Positions 1 through 9,513 of a stretch of DNA of 34,552 nucleotides are shown here, in pieces. A program made the position numbers and the translations under genes. Under the pieces are notes generated by a model. The model was not told the origin of the DNA, did not search any database, and saw only the letters and a list, made by a program, of their open reading frames with translations. Every line of letters starts with the position of its first letter. Within the stretch, counting starts at the first letter, position 1. Origin of the DNA: Eximiradius sp. GTDB lineage: Bacteria > Bacteroidota > Ignavibacteria > Kapaibacteriales > UBA2268. Location: NCBI GenBank assembly GCA_937127445.1, contig CAKZLY010000008.1:1-34552 (forward strand), written 5' to 3'.

Positions 1-112
1 AAAATATAAACCTATATCCTTTTTTTTCAAAAATTTCTTTACTCCTTGCTACATTAATAAATACTTTACCATCAACTATTTTTTCAGGATATGTATTATT
101 GATTTCAGTCAT
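1..112 (-). CDS. N-terminal fragment of an unrecognised protein, cut by the window edge
   Basis: An ATG at 112-110 opens 37 codons with no stop before the left edge. The product begins MTEINNTYPEKIVDGKVFIN and continues to a Lys/Phe-rich stretch. I do not recognise the family. It is read in the same direction as dnaK but lies after the dnaK terminator, so it probably has its own promoter in 113-221, which is almost pure A/T. The fragment is short, so the call rests only on an open frame with a plausible start. Confidence 0.4.
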   Translation of the reverse strand, partial: MTEINNTYPEKIVDGKVFINVARSKEIFEKKGYRFIF

Positions 113-221
113 AAAATTAAGAAAATATAGTATTATTACTAAATATCGGAAAAAACTATAAAAAATTTACTATATGAGCAAAAATACTTTATAAAAATAG
201 AATATTTTTAATAAAAATAAA

Positions 222-254
222 ATAAAAAGAGGCCGAAATGAAAAATTCAGCCTC
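222..254 (-). terminator. Rho-independent terminator of dnaK
   Basis: On the minus strand a 9-bp stem is formed by 254-246 and 237-229: GAGGC pairs with GCCTC and TGAA pairs with TTCG through one G-T wobble. The loop is 8 nt. A run of five T (228-224) and further T-rich sequence follow. It begins 30 bases past the dnaK stop, so it should end the dnaK transcript. Confidence 0.85.
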
Positions 255-284
255 CAAGCAAAAATATCAATTATAATTATATGA

Positions 285-2198
285 TTATTTATCTTCGTCG
301 ACAACCGTGAAATCAGCTTCTTCAACTCCGTTGTCTTTTTTAGCTTCATTTGTTGCAGTGCCGTCAGATGAAGATTGAGCATTGTTTGGTGCTGTCCCAC
401 CTTGATACATAGCAGTAGAAGCAGCGCTCCAAGCTGAATTAAGTTCATCCATTGCTTTCTTGATTTCATTTATGTCGTTCGATTTTATTGCGTTTGATAG
501 TTTTTCTTTCGTATTCTCAATTTTCATCTTATGTTCTGATGGAATTTTATCTCCAATTTCTTTCAATTGCTTGTCAGTTGAATAAACCAACGTATCAGCT
601 TGATTTCTCAAATCAATTTCTTCCTTACGTTTTCTGTCAGCTTCCATATTTTTCTGAGCTTCGGCTTTCATTTTTTCAATTTCATCTTTAGAAAGACCAG
701 AAGAAGCCTCTATTCTGATATTTTGTTCTTTACCCGTTGCTTTATCACGAGCAGAAACTCCCAAAATACCGTTTGCATCAATATCGAAAGTAACTTCAAT
801 TTGAGGAATACCACGTGGTGCAGGTGGAATACCATCAAGATGGAAGCGCCCAAGTGAACGGTTATCGGCTGCCATTGGTCTTTCGCCTTGAAGCACGTGT
901 ATTTCTACTGACGTTTGATTATCAGTTGCTGTAGAGAAAATTTCGGATTTCCTTGTAGGTATTGTTGTATTTGCCGGTATCATAACTGTCATAACCCCGC
1001 CAAGTGTTTCAATACCTAAACTCAGAGGTGTTACGTCAAGCAGCAATACATCGCTTACATCGCCAGCAAGCACTCCACCTTGAATTGCAGCACCCACAGC
1101 AACAACTTCATCAGGATTTACGTTTTTAGATGGTTCTTTCCCAAAAAAATTGCGAACAAGTTCTTGAATTTTCGGTATACGAGTTGAACCACCAACCAGA
1201 ATTATTTCATCAATTTGATTTGGCGTAAGCTTAGCATCTTTTAATGCTTTTTCAACTGGTCCAAGAGTTCTTTCAAATAAATCAGCACACAAACTTTCAA
1301 ACTTTGCACGAGTTATTGTAACATTCAAATGCTTTGGTCCATCTTGTGTTGCGGTAATAAACGGTAAATTTACGTCAGTTTGAAGCATTTGAGAGAGTTC
1401 AATTTTAGCTTTTTCAGCGGCTTCACGCAAGCGCTGCAATGCCATTGGGTCTTTTCTTAAATCAATACCTTCATTTTTTTGGAATTCGTCAGCAAGATAA
1501 TCAATTAATCTCTGGTCAAAATTATCTCCACCAAGATGTGTGTCTCCATTGGTGGATTTAACTTCAAAAACACCATCTCCAATTTCCAAAATAGAAATAT
1601 CGAAAGTACCTCCACCAAGGTCATAAACTGCAACAGTTAAGTTTTTACCTTTTTTATCTAACCCATAAGCCAAAGCAGCGGCAGTTGGTTCATTGATAAT
1701 TCTACGAACTTTTAGTCCTGCTATTTCACCCGCATCTTTTGTAGCTTGACGTTGAGCATCATTGAAGTAAGCTGGAACAGTAATGACCGCTTCTTCAACT
1801 TTTTGACCAAGATAGTCTTCTGCTGTTTGCTTCATTTTTTGCAAAATCATGGCAGAAATTTCAGGTGCGGAATACTTTCGACCCTCAATATCAACTCTGA
1901 CAGTTTGTCCATCTTCTGACGGGACTACAGTATAAGGAACCATCTTTATTTCTTCGTCAACTTCGTTTATCCTGCGTCCCATAAAGCGTTTAATAGAATA
2001 AACAGTATTTTTTGGATTAGTAATGGCCTGTCTTTTTGCTGCCTGCCCTACTAATCTTTCCCCAGTTTTTGTAAATCCTACAACTGATGGAGTTGTTCTA
2101 CTACCCTCCGCATTAGCAATTACAACAGGGGTAGAACCCTCCATTACCGCTACTACTGAGTTTGTGGTCCCTAAATCAATTCCAATAATTTTCCCCAT
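285..2198 (-). CDS. dnaK: Hsp70 chaperone DnaK
   Basis: ATP-dependent cytoplasmic Hsp70 chaperone that binds exposed hydrophobic peptides and cycles with DnaJ and GrpE. The 637-residue product is full length. Visible Hsp70 marks are the N-terminal phosphate loop [13 protein letters not shown] (residues 6-18), the second signature [13 protein letters not shown], the third signature [16 protein letters not shown], and a helical lid rich in Lys and Glu. It ends in an acidic tail ([12 protein letters not shown]), the kind of tail that engages co-chaperones. Neither dnaJ nor grpE is adjacent. The start is fixed by the perfect AGGAGGT just upstream. A terminator follows the gene and a 15-bp palindrome precedes it, so it appears to be a single-gene transcript with its own control. 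Confidence 0.98.
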   Translation of the reverse strand: MGKIIGIDLGTTNSVVAVMEGSTPVVIANAEGSRTTPSVVGFTKTGERLVGQAAKRQAITNPKNTVYSIKRFMGRRINEVDEEIKMVPYTVVPSEDGQTVRVDIEGRKYSAPEISAMILQKMKQTAEDYLGQKVEEAVITVPAYFNDAQRQATKDAGEIAGLKVRRIINEPTAAALAYGLDKKGKNLTVAVYDLGGGTFDISILEIGDGVFEVKSTNGDTHLGGDNFDQRLIDYLADEFQKNEGIDLRKDPMALQRLREAAEKAKIELSQMLQTDVNLPFITATQDGPKHLNVTITRAKFESLCADLFERTLGPVEKALKDAKLTPNQIDEIILVGGSTRIPKIQELVRNFFGKEPSKNVNPDEVVAVGAAIQGGVLAGDVSDVLLLDVTPLSLGIETLGGVMTVMIPANTTIPTRKSEIFSTATDNQTSVEIHVLQGERPMAADNRSLGRFHLDGIPPAPRGIPQIEVTFDIDANGILGVSARDKATGKEQNIRIEASSGLSKDEIEKMKAEAQKNMEADRKRKEEIDLRNQADTLVYSTDKQLKEIGDKIPSEHKMKIENTKEKLSNAIKSNDINEIKKAMDELNSAWSAASTAMYQGGTAPNNAQSSSDGTATNEAKKDNGVEEADFTVVDEDK

Positions 2199-2203
2199 AT
2201 TTT

Positions 2204-2210
2204 ACCTCCT
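2204..2210 (-). promoter_or_regulatory. Strong Shine-Dalgarno site of dnaK
   Basis: The minus strand reads AGGAGGT, then five A/T bases, then the dnaK ATG. This is a full anti-16S match. I found nothing comparable upstream of most other genes here (mfd, metH, tetR, feoA and fprA have only A/T-rich leaders). Confidence 0.85.
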
Positions 2211-2257
2211 AAAAATATTATGTATTTTTGTCACATAAGACGTTTTGTCGTAAAAAA

Positions 2258-2272
2258 GCGACAACTTGTCGC
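2258..2272. promoter_or_regulatory. Perfect 15-bp palindrome upstream of dnaK, candidate operator
   Basis: GCGACAA-c-TTGTCGC is a perfect 7-bp inverted repeat around one base, 60 bp upstream of the dnaK start. Further TTGTC units lie at 2228-2232, 2245-2249 and 2278-2282, so the 2228-2282 stretch is a cluster of the same half-site. It does not match CIRCE, HAIR or CtsR boxes as I know them. An operator for a heat-shock or stress repressor is the most natural reading, but the protein that binds it is unknown. Confidence 0.5.
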
Positions 2273-2330
2273 ATATCTTGTCATTTTAAATTCGCTATTA
2301 TTGCTCGCAGAAATTGTGCCAAAAATTTAT

Positions 2331-3209
2331 TTATTCAAAAATATAAGAAATATTAATCGACAATTTATTTATATTTAAAGGAATTTTATGATTTCCAAAA
2401 GGGAAGCTTTCATTTGTTTTTCGCAATTGCCATAAGGTAATTGAAATTGAATTTTTATAAAGAAACTTAACTAACGGATAATATTCTCTATATTTTTCCC
2501 TTAAAATTGGGTCAAGCAACTCAATCCAAAATTGGAACAAATTATCAAATAACAGCATTTTAACAAATTCTTTTGTAGTAACATTGTTAAAAACAATGTT
2601 ATGTGTATATTCAGTTCCAAGAATTATTTGATTATTTGCTTTGAAACTAATTCCAGTCGAGAATAAATATCCGAACTTGTATTTTTCGTCATATTTTTTT
2701 TGCAACAAACGCAAGTTTGTATCATTGGATAAAACTTCGAAATCTATCCTATTCCAATTTATTGCAGAAATATGCTCCAAAAGAAGAAAAAATGAATTAG
2801 AAATAACATATCCATAACCATTATTCAATCCGAAGCCAAAGTTCCATCCATCAACAGTTAATTTACCTTTTCCTATCATTTTGGGTTTGAAATGAGAGGA
2901 AACATTCTCCAAATATGCAAATTCAGATGAATGAGATATAATCTTGAAATCATCAAATGTTCTATATCTACAAAAACCATATTCAATTTTACTAATATAG
3001 CTATTTGAGAATTTTTCTCGAAGTTTATTATCAAAAAATAAGTTAGAAATACCATAAGAGCAATTTATAAAATTATAGCTTCTAATAGTATCTTTCGCAT
3101 TTAAGTAAATATTTATTAATTCATCAAAAGAATAGTTCTTCTTAGCTATTAACGGACTAAAATTCATTAAAAATGATATAATAAATAATATTTTAAATGT
3201 CATTTTCAT
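2331..3209 (-). CDS. Secreted or outer-membrane protein of unknown function
   Basis: Product of 292 residues from the ATG at 3209; the frame also extends 8 codons upstream to a TTG, but only the ATG start gives a clean signal peptide (MKMTFKILFIISFLMNFSP, cleavage near LIA-KK). The mature part is rich in Phe, Tyr, Asn and Gly, with short alternating hydrophobic/polar stretches such as the Gly- and aromatic-rich part around residues 120-150, and the chain ends SYIFE. That texture suits a beta-rich envelope protein or small barrel, but no domain is recognisable. It is divergent from bamD, whose product assembles outer-membrane barrels. A periplasmic protein is the alternative. Confidence 0.7.
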   Translation of the reverse strand: MKMTFKILFIISFLMNFSPLIAKKNYSFDELINIYLNAKDTIRSYNFINCSYGISNLFFDNKLREKFSNSYISKIEYGFCRYRTFDDFKIISHSSEFAYLENVSSHFKPKMIGKGKLTVDGWNFGFGLNNGYGYVISNSFFLLLEHISAINWNRIDFEVLSNDTNLRLLQKKYDEKYKFGYLFSTGISFKANNQIILGTEYTHNIVFNNVTTKEFVKMLLFDNLFQFWIELLDPILREKYREYYPLVKFLYKNSISITLWQLRKTNESFPFGNHKIPLNINKLSINISYIFE

Positions 3210-3281
3210 AAACTTTAACTTAATTACTAACAATAATTAATTTAAAGAAAAAATTGGAAATTGCACAACAATTGAATAATT

Positions 3282-3309
3282 TTGCATTTGGTATTATTTA
3301 TTGTATAAT
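3282..3309 (+). promoter_or_regulatory. Possible vegetative promoter of bamD
   Basis: TTGCAT (3282-3287), a 16-bp spacer and TATAAT (3304-3309) lie just before bamD. Transcription would start near 3316, which leaves only a few bases before the ATG at 3322 and excludes the upstream in-frame TTG at 3301 as the start. The spacer is one base short of ideal, and the region is AT-rich, so chance matches are likely. Confidence 0.3.
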
Positions 3310-3321
3310 TTTAAGTCAATT

Positions 3322-4071
3322 ATGAAAATACAGTTAATAGCTTATTTCTTTCTTCTTTCAATTATTCTAATCAATTGTAAAAGTGCAGATAAATTCGAAA
3401 GTCGAGATCCTGGAGCCGTTTTTAATAAAGCCGTTGAATTGTTTAATAAAGAAGAATATTTGGAAGCACGTAATTTATTTGAAATGATAAAATTGCAGTA
3501 TTCTGCAACCGAATGGGCTGATGATGCTCAATATTATTTAGGTGAAATTGCATACAAACGAAAAGAATTCGTTTTAGCTGCATTCAATTATAACCAGTTA
3601 AGACGAAGTTACCCTGGAAGTATTTATGCAAAAGCAAGTTTATACAAAACCGCTCTTTCCTTCTATGAATTGTCTCCAAAATTCGATCGTGACCAGGAAT
3701 ACACAAAAAAAGCAATTCAAGCGTTTCAAGAGTTTCAATACATTTATCCCGACGATTCATTAAGTCCAGAAGCAGGTAAAAAGATAAGTGAACTTAGAAA
3801 TAAACTTGCATATAGAGATTTTTTCACAGCTGGATTGTATCGAAAACTTGACAGTCCACATTCTGCATTAATTTATTATAATTCTGTTATAAAGGATTTC
3901 AATGATACTGAGTATTATGAACCATCCTTTTTAGGCAAGGTTCAAGTTTTGTTGGAAATGGAAAAAATTGATGATGCTAAGAGCACAATTCAGTTATATA
4001 AAAAGAACTTCCCAATCGGTAAATATTTAAAAGAAATAGCAGAGTTAGAAAGAACTATTTTTATCAAATAA
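3322..4071 (+). CDS. bamD: BamD-like outer membrane assembly lipoprotein
   Basis: Predicted BamD/ComL-type lipoprotein, the TPR scaffold that works with BamA to insert beta-barrel proteins into the outer membrane. The 249-residue product has a lipoprotein signal peptide with lipobox LINC (lipidated Cys19), then helical repeats typical of the family: AVFNKAVELFNKEEYLEARN, a second unit with WADDAQYYLGEIAYKRKEF, and SLYKTALSFYELSP, followed by an AIQAFQEFQYIYPDD unit. Length matches BamD (about 240-280). I chose the ATG at 3322 because it gives the proper signal peptide. No other Bam gene is next to it. A generic TPR lipoprotein is the alternative, but the order of repeats fits BamD well. Confidence 0.88.
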   Translation: MKIQLIAYFFLLSIILINCKSADKFESRDPGAVFNKAVELFNKEEYLEARNLFEMIKLQYSATEWADDAQYYLGEIAYKRKEFVLAAFNYNQLRRSYPGSIYAKASLYKTALSFYELSPKFDRDQEYTKKAIQAFQEFQYIYPDDSLSPEAGKKISELRNKLAYRDFFTAGLYRKLDSPHSALIYYNSVIKDFNDTEYYEPSFLGKVQVLLEMEKIDDAKSTIQLYKKNFPIGKYLKEIAELERTIFIK

Positions 4072-4163
4072 TATTTTAAATTATTTTTTAATAAAAGAAA
4101 TTACGATTATCATTTCATAATTTATCATATTAATTAATGTAATTTTATATTTTTGATTTAATT

Positions 4164-6254
4164 ATGTTTGAAACAGTAAATAATATTATTGAAATCATTA
4201 GCTCAGAACAAGAAAAAAATAAAATAATATTTATTAATGGAACCTTCGGTAGTGGTAAATCTTATTTATTAAATGAATTAAAGAATCTAATAATTAAAAA
4301 CAATCAAAAAACAATAGTATATGAGTATCAACACAGCAAACAAATTGAATATTTACACGAATTTGTTTATACTTTGGCAATGTCTTGTCTGAATATTTCG
4401 TCTTTCGATCCTGACGAAACATTTGCACTAAGAAACAAGTTTCACAAACTATTAAATCATTATCAAACTAACAATTCCATAATTTACAAAGCTATTCGGG
4501 AAAAGTTTAAACTGCAAAATATTCCTGCATTTATATGTGAATCAAAAAAAGAAAATAGATTTGTTGAAATATTAAGTTCTGAAAGAGAATTACTTGCTGA
4601 TGATTACCAATTTTTGCTTAATTCTTTCGAACTTACTTCCAAATCATTTATTCTTGACTTGTTTAATAAACATATAGATTTAGAGAATACTGAGAAAAAG
4701 GACTTTGTTTTTATTATTGACAATTATGACAACGCAGCGGGAACAATAAATCATTGGTTATTCTTTTACTTACCAAAAATACTCGATAAACAAATTTCTG
4801 AACCTTCTAAAAATCTGCCAAATTTCTCAATTTTTAAATTTTGTGATTATATAAATCTTACATTTATTTTGGCAAGTAGAGAGTCTTGTCAATTTCAAGT
4901 ATCTAATGACTTTAATCAATATCATTTTAAATTATCTCCACTTACAAAAGAAGATGTGTTAGATTTCTTCTTTCAAAAAAACATAGATATACGTGATAGT
5001 ATTGATTTTGTATACTCGTATTCAAAAGGTAATCCTTTTATATTAAGTTTAATCTCAGAAGCAGTGCTATTAGGTGATGGAGAAGTTTCAGACTACTCTC
5101 AAATTGAAAGCATTGTCGTTCAACGTGCTTTTAATTACCTAACAGAAAAACAAAAAGATTGCTTATTATCAGTTGCTTTCTTTGATAGCTTTGATTTTGA
5201 AACACTTGAATTTCTCCCTCTTATTAGTGATTGCATCGAAGATGCTTATTGTTTTTTATCAAATACTAATGAATTCTGTGAAAAAACATCTAACAATAGA
5301 ATTAAAGTAAAAGATGAAATAAGAACTTTTATTGTCAATAACATAAAGAATGAAACTCCCAATACAGCAAAATCTTTAGAAATTATTGCTGAATTATATA
5401 ATACTTTTTATTCATTATTTAAGAACTTTGAATTATCGGAACGTCGTTTTTTAAGAATGCTTTCATTTTTCAGATGCTTTGATAAATTTTTTGCAATCCA
5501 ATATGTTTTTGGTGATGATGCCCCAATTGTAAGAAAGATAATTGATAAATACCCTGTATTTTTTGAAGAAAAAAATGGTCTATACTTCGTTGATAGTAAA
5601 ATATCTCAAATAGTGTTGTCTCTTGAAAATTGTTGCAGTACGGAATTATTTGCAAAAACCGACTCTAAGATCCGCGAGGCGTGGGAAAAATATCTTGAAC
5701 AAATACAAAAAGAATTTTTAACCTTATCAAATGAACTAGAAATGTTGACAAATAATATAACCGACTTATATAACAAAGAGACTGAGATAAAATCACAACA
5801 TTCTCAACTGGAAGCCAACTTGTTTGTTATCAACAAAGAGATTGCTGAGATTGAGGCGTTACTGGAAAAATATAAACATGATTCAAAGCTAATTTATATA
5901 TTGCTACCAATTTTTGTCATTTTTTTTGTATTGGTAAACGACATTGTTAAATTCATTAATATTGATTTTTTCTTTTCATTATTCATTGTAATTCTTGCTG
6001 GAATTGTGGCACTTAATAGAATAATTGTATATTTAAAAATCAAGAAAGACCAAGGCAGTTTTCAGAAAATTAATAAAATACTTAAAGATTTGGTTAATCA
6101 GAAAGCAAACATTCAGGATAAAATTGACAAATTAGTTGAAAAAAAACAAGAAATTGTCAATAATATAAACACTTTTAATTCACTTATTACTAAATTTAAT
6201 CAAGATATTAACATATTAAATTTCAAGATTAGTAACAAATTTTATTATGAATAG
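4164..6254 (+). CDS. Membrane-anchored STAND/AAA-like P-loop ATPase, unknown role
   Basis: A 696-residue protein of unknown function. The N-terminal half is a P-loop NTPase: Walker A GTFGSGKS (residues 26-33), Walker B FVFIIDNYD (Asp186, Asp189), a sensor-like LASRES near 236-241, and the LSPLTKEDVLDFF motif near 257 that STAND and ORC/Cdc6-type ATPases carry after the core. A helical or winged-helix region follows (around 320-480). The C-terminal third is a coiled coil (about 500-570), two hydrophobic segments (about 575-592 and 603-623), then a second coiled coil to the end. Topology would put both coiled coils and the ATPase in the cytoplasm. Its last 8 bases overlap the start of mfd, so the two are translated from one message. 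It could be a signalling or regulatory ATPase; nothing shows a specific partner. Confidence 0.85.
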   Translation: MFETVNNIIEIISSEQEKNKIIFINGTFGSGKSYLLNELKNLIIKNNQKTIVYEYQHSKQIEYLHEFVYTLAMSCLNISSFDPDETFALRNKFHKLLNHYQTNNSIIYKAIREKFKLQNIPAFICESKKENRFVEILSSERELLADDYQFLLNSFELTSKSFILDLFNKHIDLENTEKKDFVFIIDNYDNAAGTINHWLFFYLPKILDKQISEPSKNLPNFSIFKFCDYINLTFILASRESCQFQVSNDFNQYHFKLSPLTKEDVLDFFFQKNIDIRDSIDFVYSYSKGNPFILSLISEAVLLGDGEVSDYSQIESIVVQRAFNYLTEKQKDCLLSVAFFDSFDFETLEFLPLISDCIEDAYCFLSNTNEFCEKTSNNRIKVKDEIRTFIVNNIKNETPNTAKSLEIIAELYNTFYSLFKNFELSERRFLRMLSFFRCFDKFFAIQYVFGDDAPIVRKIIDKYPVFFEEKNGLYFVDSKISQIVLSLENCCSTELFAKTDSKIREAWEKYLEQIQKEFLTLSNELEMLTNNITDLYNKETEIKSQHSQLEANLFVINKEIAEIEALLEKYKHDSKLIYILLPIFVIFFVLVNDIVKFINIDFFFSLFIVILAGIVALNRIIVYLKIKKDQGSFQKINKILKDLVNQKANIQDKIDKLVEKKQEIVNNINTFNSLITKFNQDINILNFKISNKFYYE

Positions 6255-9200
6255 TTTAATTGAAAAAGAAGCTTTGTTGATATCGAAATTTTCATTATAC
6301 CGGTTTATTCGCGAAATCTACAATGTTATCAATTCAAATCAGAATTTTAAGATAAGTGTTAAAAACCTAATTTCATCAGCAAAAAGTGTATTTTTAGCCA
6401 CTATTTGTTCAAAATGCAAATGGAAATACGTTGTTCTTTGCGATAATAATTTAGATGCAGAATCATGGTATGATGATTTAATACAACTAATAGATGAAAA
6501 ATATATTTCTATTATCAAAGAATCAAAACAGAAAACCATTGAAAAAGAATTAAACATTAATCTCTCCTATATCATTGAAGGATTAAATAGATTTGCTGAA
6601 AACAATTCTGGAATTATTATTTTAAATAAAGAGATTTTCACTCAGAAACTGCCCAAAATAAATGAGATTTACGATAAAAAAATCACATTGAAAAAAGGTT
6701 TAAAAATTGATTATATCCCATTTACACAAAATTTGTTGCTAAATGGTTTTCAAAAGGAACCCTTTGTTTCTCAACAAGGCGAAGTATCAATAAGAGGGAA
6801 TATAATCGATGTCTTCCCTATTGCTTTTGACAATCCAATTAGGCTTGAGATTTGGGATGATGAAATTGAAAATATTAGAGAATTTGAACCGATATCTCAA
6901 CGTAGTATAAAAAACTTAGATGAAGTAACTTTCATTAACAGCACTTTTGATTCGACAAATAACTTTTCTGGAGATATTCTTGAATATTTTGACGATAAAA
7001 CTGTATTAGTGTTTGATTATTTTGAAATCGATGAAAAGCTAATAGATAAAGTCGCCTCTTTTAATTCAATTGTATTAAATCCATTAGGTAATGCCAACTT
7101 TAACATAACCATCAATCCACAACCTAATTATAACTCACATATTGCTCATTTTAAAGAAGAACTGATAAATCTTGTTAGTCAGAAATTCGATATTGTTATT
7201 GCTGCAAATGGGGACATTCATCTTAACAGATTAAAAGAATTGCTCGAATTATCATTTAACGATGATATTATTTTCGACAATTTTCAAAAAAATATTGTTT
7301 GGCAAAATTACTCATTATCCTCAGGCTTTATTATTGAAGAAGAGCGATTTGCTTATTTTACAGAACATCAAATTTTTAATCGTCAACGAATTACTCCAAC
7401 AAAAAGAACAAAAAAGCACCAAGGAATAACCCTGAAAGAACTACGACAGCTTCAAATCGGCGACTATGTTGTCCACACAGATAAAGGTATTGGAAAATTT
7501 GATGGATTTCAAACTATTGAGATTGGTGACAATAAACAAGATGCTATAAGAATTATTTTTGCTGATGGAGATTTATTATATGTTCATTTAAATTATATTC
7601 ACAAGATACAAAAATATACTTCAAGCGAAGGGGTTATCCCAAAACTCACAAAATTAGGTTCAACTGAATGGACACGCAAAAAAAGCAAAATAAAGTCCAG
7701 ACTTAAAGATATAGCAAGAGAATTAATAAAACTATATGCAGAAAGAAAAAGCAGTGAAGGCTTCCCATTTCCAGGTGACGACATTTGGCAGCAAGAGTTT
7801 GAAGCATCATTCTATTTTGAAGATACACCTGATCAGGCATCTGCAACTGCTGATGTAAAAAAAGATATGGAAAGTAGCTATCCAATGGATAGATTAATTT
7901 GTGGAGATGTAGGCTTCGGGAAAACTGAAATTGCTATTCGTGCTGCTTTCAAAGCAGCCAATGCCGGTAAACAAGTTGCGGTATTGGTACCGACAACAAT
8001 TTTAGCCGAGCAACATTATCAAACTTTTTCTGATAGAATCTCGAGGTATCCAATAAAAGTAGATGTCCTATCACGCTTTAAGTCAAAGAATGAGCAAAAG
8101 AAAGTAATTGACAATCTTGCAAATGGAAAGATTGACATTGTTATCGGAACTCATAGATTACTTAGCAAAGACGTAAAATTCAAAAATTTAGGACTTTTAA
8201 TTATAGATGAGGAGCATAGGTTTGGCGTAGCCGCAAAAGAAAAATTAAGACAGTTAAAAGTTAATGTAGATACTCTTACAATGACTGCTACACCTATACC
8301 ACGAACGCTGAATTTTTCGTTGCTCGGAGCAAGAGATTTAAGTATAATTGAAACTCCACCCAGAAATCGCTTATCTATTGAGACAGAAATTATAGAATTT
8401 AACCCTGAATTCTTGTCCAAAATAATTATAAATGAAATAAATCGTGGTGGACAAATTTTTTTCGTTAATGATAAAATTGATGGAATTGATAAGCTATCAG
8501 CAGATATTTCAATGTTATTGCCAAATATGAAATATGGAATTATACATGGGCAAATGCCTTCAAGTGAAGTAGAAACAGTCATGAAAAAATTCCTTGAGAA
8601 AAAATTTAACGTTCTATTTGCTACTAAAATAATCGAGGCTGGTATTGATATCCCTAATGCAAATACTATGATAATAAATAACGCTCATAATTTCGGCTTA
8701 GCCGAGCTTTATCAACTACGTGGTCGCGTAGGTCGTTCCAACACACAGGCTTATTGCTTTCTTGTAGTTCCTAATTTCAAGATCTTGAAAAAGCAGTCTA
8801 TTCAACGACTACAAGCTATTGAAGAATTCACGGAATTAGGTAGTGGTTTGCGTCTTGCTATGCGAGACCTTGAAATTCGTGGCGCAGGCAATTTATTAGG
8901 AGCAGAACAAAGCGGATTTATTGTTGATATTGGATTTGAATTATACCAAAAAATATTAGATGAAGCTGTTTATGAATTAAGAACTGAAGAATATCCCGAA
9001 TTATTTAAAGATATTCAGCATTTACCAAAGTCATTAGAGAAAGACATCGCAATTGAAATCGATAGAGATGCCTTCTTCCCTGATTATTATATTGAAAATT
9101 CCACCGATAGATTTAATTATTATAAATTATTATATAACTGCACTACAAATAAAGAACTTGAAGATTTAACAAAAGAAATCATTGATAAATATGGAAAACT

Positions 9201-9504
9201 ACCAAAAGAAGCTATAAATTTAATATTTGCCGTTCGATTGAGAATTGCTTCTCTAAATACTGGTTTTACTAAGATAATTCTAAAAAATAAAAAATTAATT
9301 GCTGAGTTTCCCGATACTTCTGATGAATATTATTATAATAACATTTTCTTGCATCTTGTTGAGTTTATTAATACTTTGAATAATATAAACTTGAAACAAA
9401 CTAAAACAAGATTAATTCTTGAAGCAATTTTGAAAAATGATTCTGATGCAATAGAAATACTATGGAAAATCAAAAAGTCAATTGAGTTATACAATAATTT
9501 ATAA
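6247..9504 (+). CDS. mfd: Transcription-repair coupling factor Mfd
   Basis: DNA translocase that removes RNA polymerase stalled at lesions and recruits UvrA for nucleotide excision repair. The 1085 residues hold all the parts: an N-terminal UvrB-like region that lacks a working P-loop, the CarD-like RNA-polymerase interaction domain (about 396-470, with GDYVVHTDKGIGKFDGF), then the RecG-like motor with Walker A GDVGFGKTE (about 552-560), DEEH (about 654), TATPIPRTL (about 680), GRVGRS (about 825), and the translocation motif RDLEIRGAGNLLG (about 872). The C-terminal UvrA-masking domain is present. It is slightly shorter than the usual 1150. The ATG overlaps the end of the upstream ATPase gene by 8 bases with no Shine-Dalgarno, which points to coupled translation. 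Confidence 0.97.
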   Translation: MNSLIEKEALLISKFSLYRFIREIYNVINSNQNFKISVKNLISSAKSVFLATICSKCKWKYVVLCDNNLDAESWYDDLIQLIDEKYISIIKESKQKTIEKELNINLSYIIEGLNRFAENNSGIIILNKEIFTQKLPKINEIYDKKITLKKGLKIDYIPFTQNLLLNGFQKEPFVSQQGEVSIRGNIIDVFPIAFDNPIRLEIWDDEIENIREFEPISQRSIKNLDEVTFINSTFDSTNNFSGDILEYFDDKTVLVFDYFEIDEKLIDKVASFNSIVLNPLGNANFNITINPQPNYNSHIAHFKEELINLVSQKFDIVIAANGDIHLNRLKELLELSFNDDIIFDNFQKNIVWQNYSLSSGFIIEEERFAYFTEHQIFNRQRITPTKRTKKHQGITLKELRQLQIGDYVVHTDKGIGKFDGFQTIEIGDNKQDAIRIIFADGDLLYVHLNYIHKIQKYTSSEGVIPKLTKLGSTEWTRKKSKIKSRLKDIARELIKLYAERKSSEGFPFPGDDIWQQEFEASFYFEDTPDQASATADVKKDMESSYPMDRLICGDVGFGKTEIAIRAAFKAANAGKQVAVLVPTTILAEQHYQTFSDRISRYPIKVDVLSRFKSKNEQKKVIDNLANGKIDIVIGTHRLLSKDVKFKNLGLLIIDEEHRFGVAAKEKLRQLKVNVDTLTMTATPIPRTLNFSLLGARDLSIIETPPRNRLSIETEIIEFNPEFLSKIIINEINRGGQIFFVNDKIDGIDKLSADISMLLPNMKYGIIHGQMPSSEVETVMKKFLEKKFNVLFATKIIEAGIDIPNANTMIINNAHNFGLAELYQLRGRVGRSNTQAYCFLVVPNFKILKKQSIQRLQAIEEFTELGSGLRLAMRDLEIRGAGNLLGAEQSGFIVDIGFELYQKILDEAVYELRTEEYPELFKDIQHLPKSLEKDIAIEIDRDAFFPDYYIENSTDRFNYYKLLYNCTTNKELEDLTKEIIDKYGKLPKEAINLIFAVRLRIASLNTGFTKIILKNKKLIAEFPDTSDEYYYNNIFLHLVEFINTLNNINLKQTKTRLILEAILKNDSDAIEILWKIKKSIELYNNL

Positions 9505-9513
9505 ACTTATCGT

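Noticed and set aside
2222-2290. CIRCE, HAIR or CtsR element before dnaK
   Set aside because: The TTAGCACTC/GAGTGCTAA and CTTGAGT/ACTCAAG patterns are absent; only the TTGTC cluster is present.
8151-8582. A 143-codon open frame on the minus strand inside mfd
   Set aside because: It lies wholly inside a strongly recognised gene on the other strand and has no recognisable domain; AT-rich third positions create such frames.
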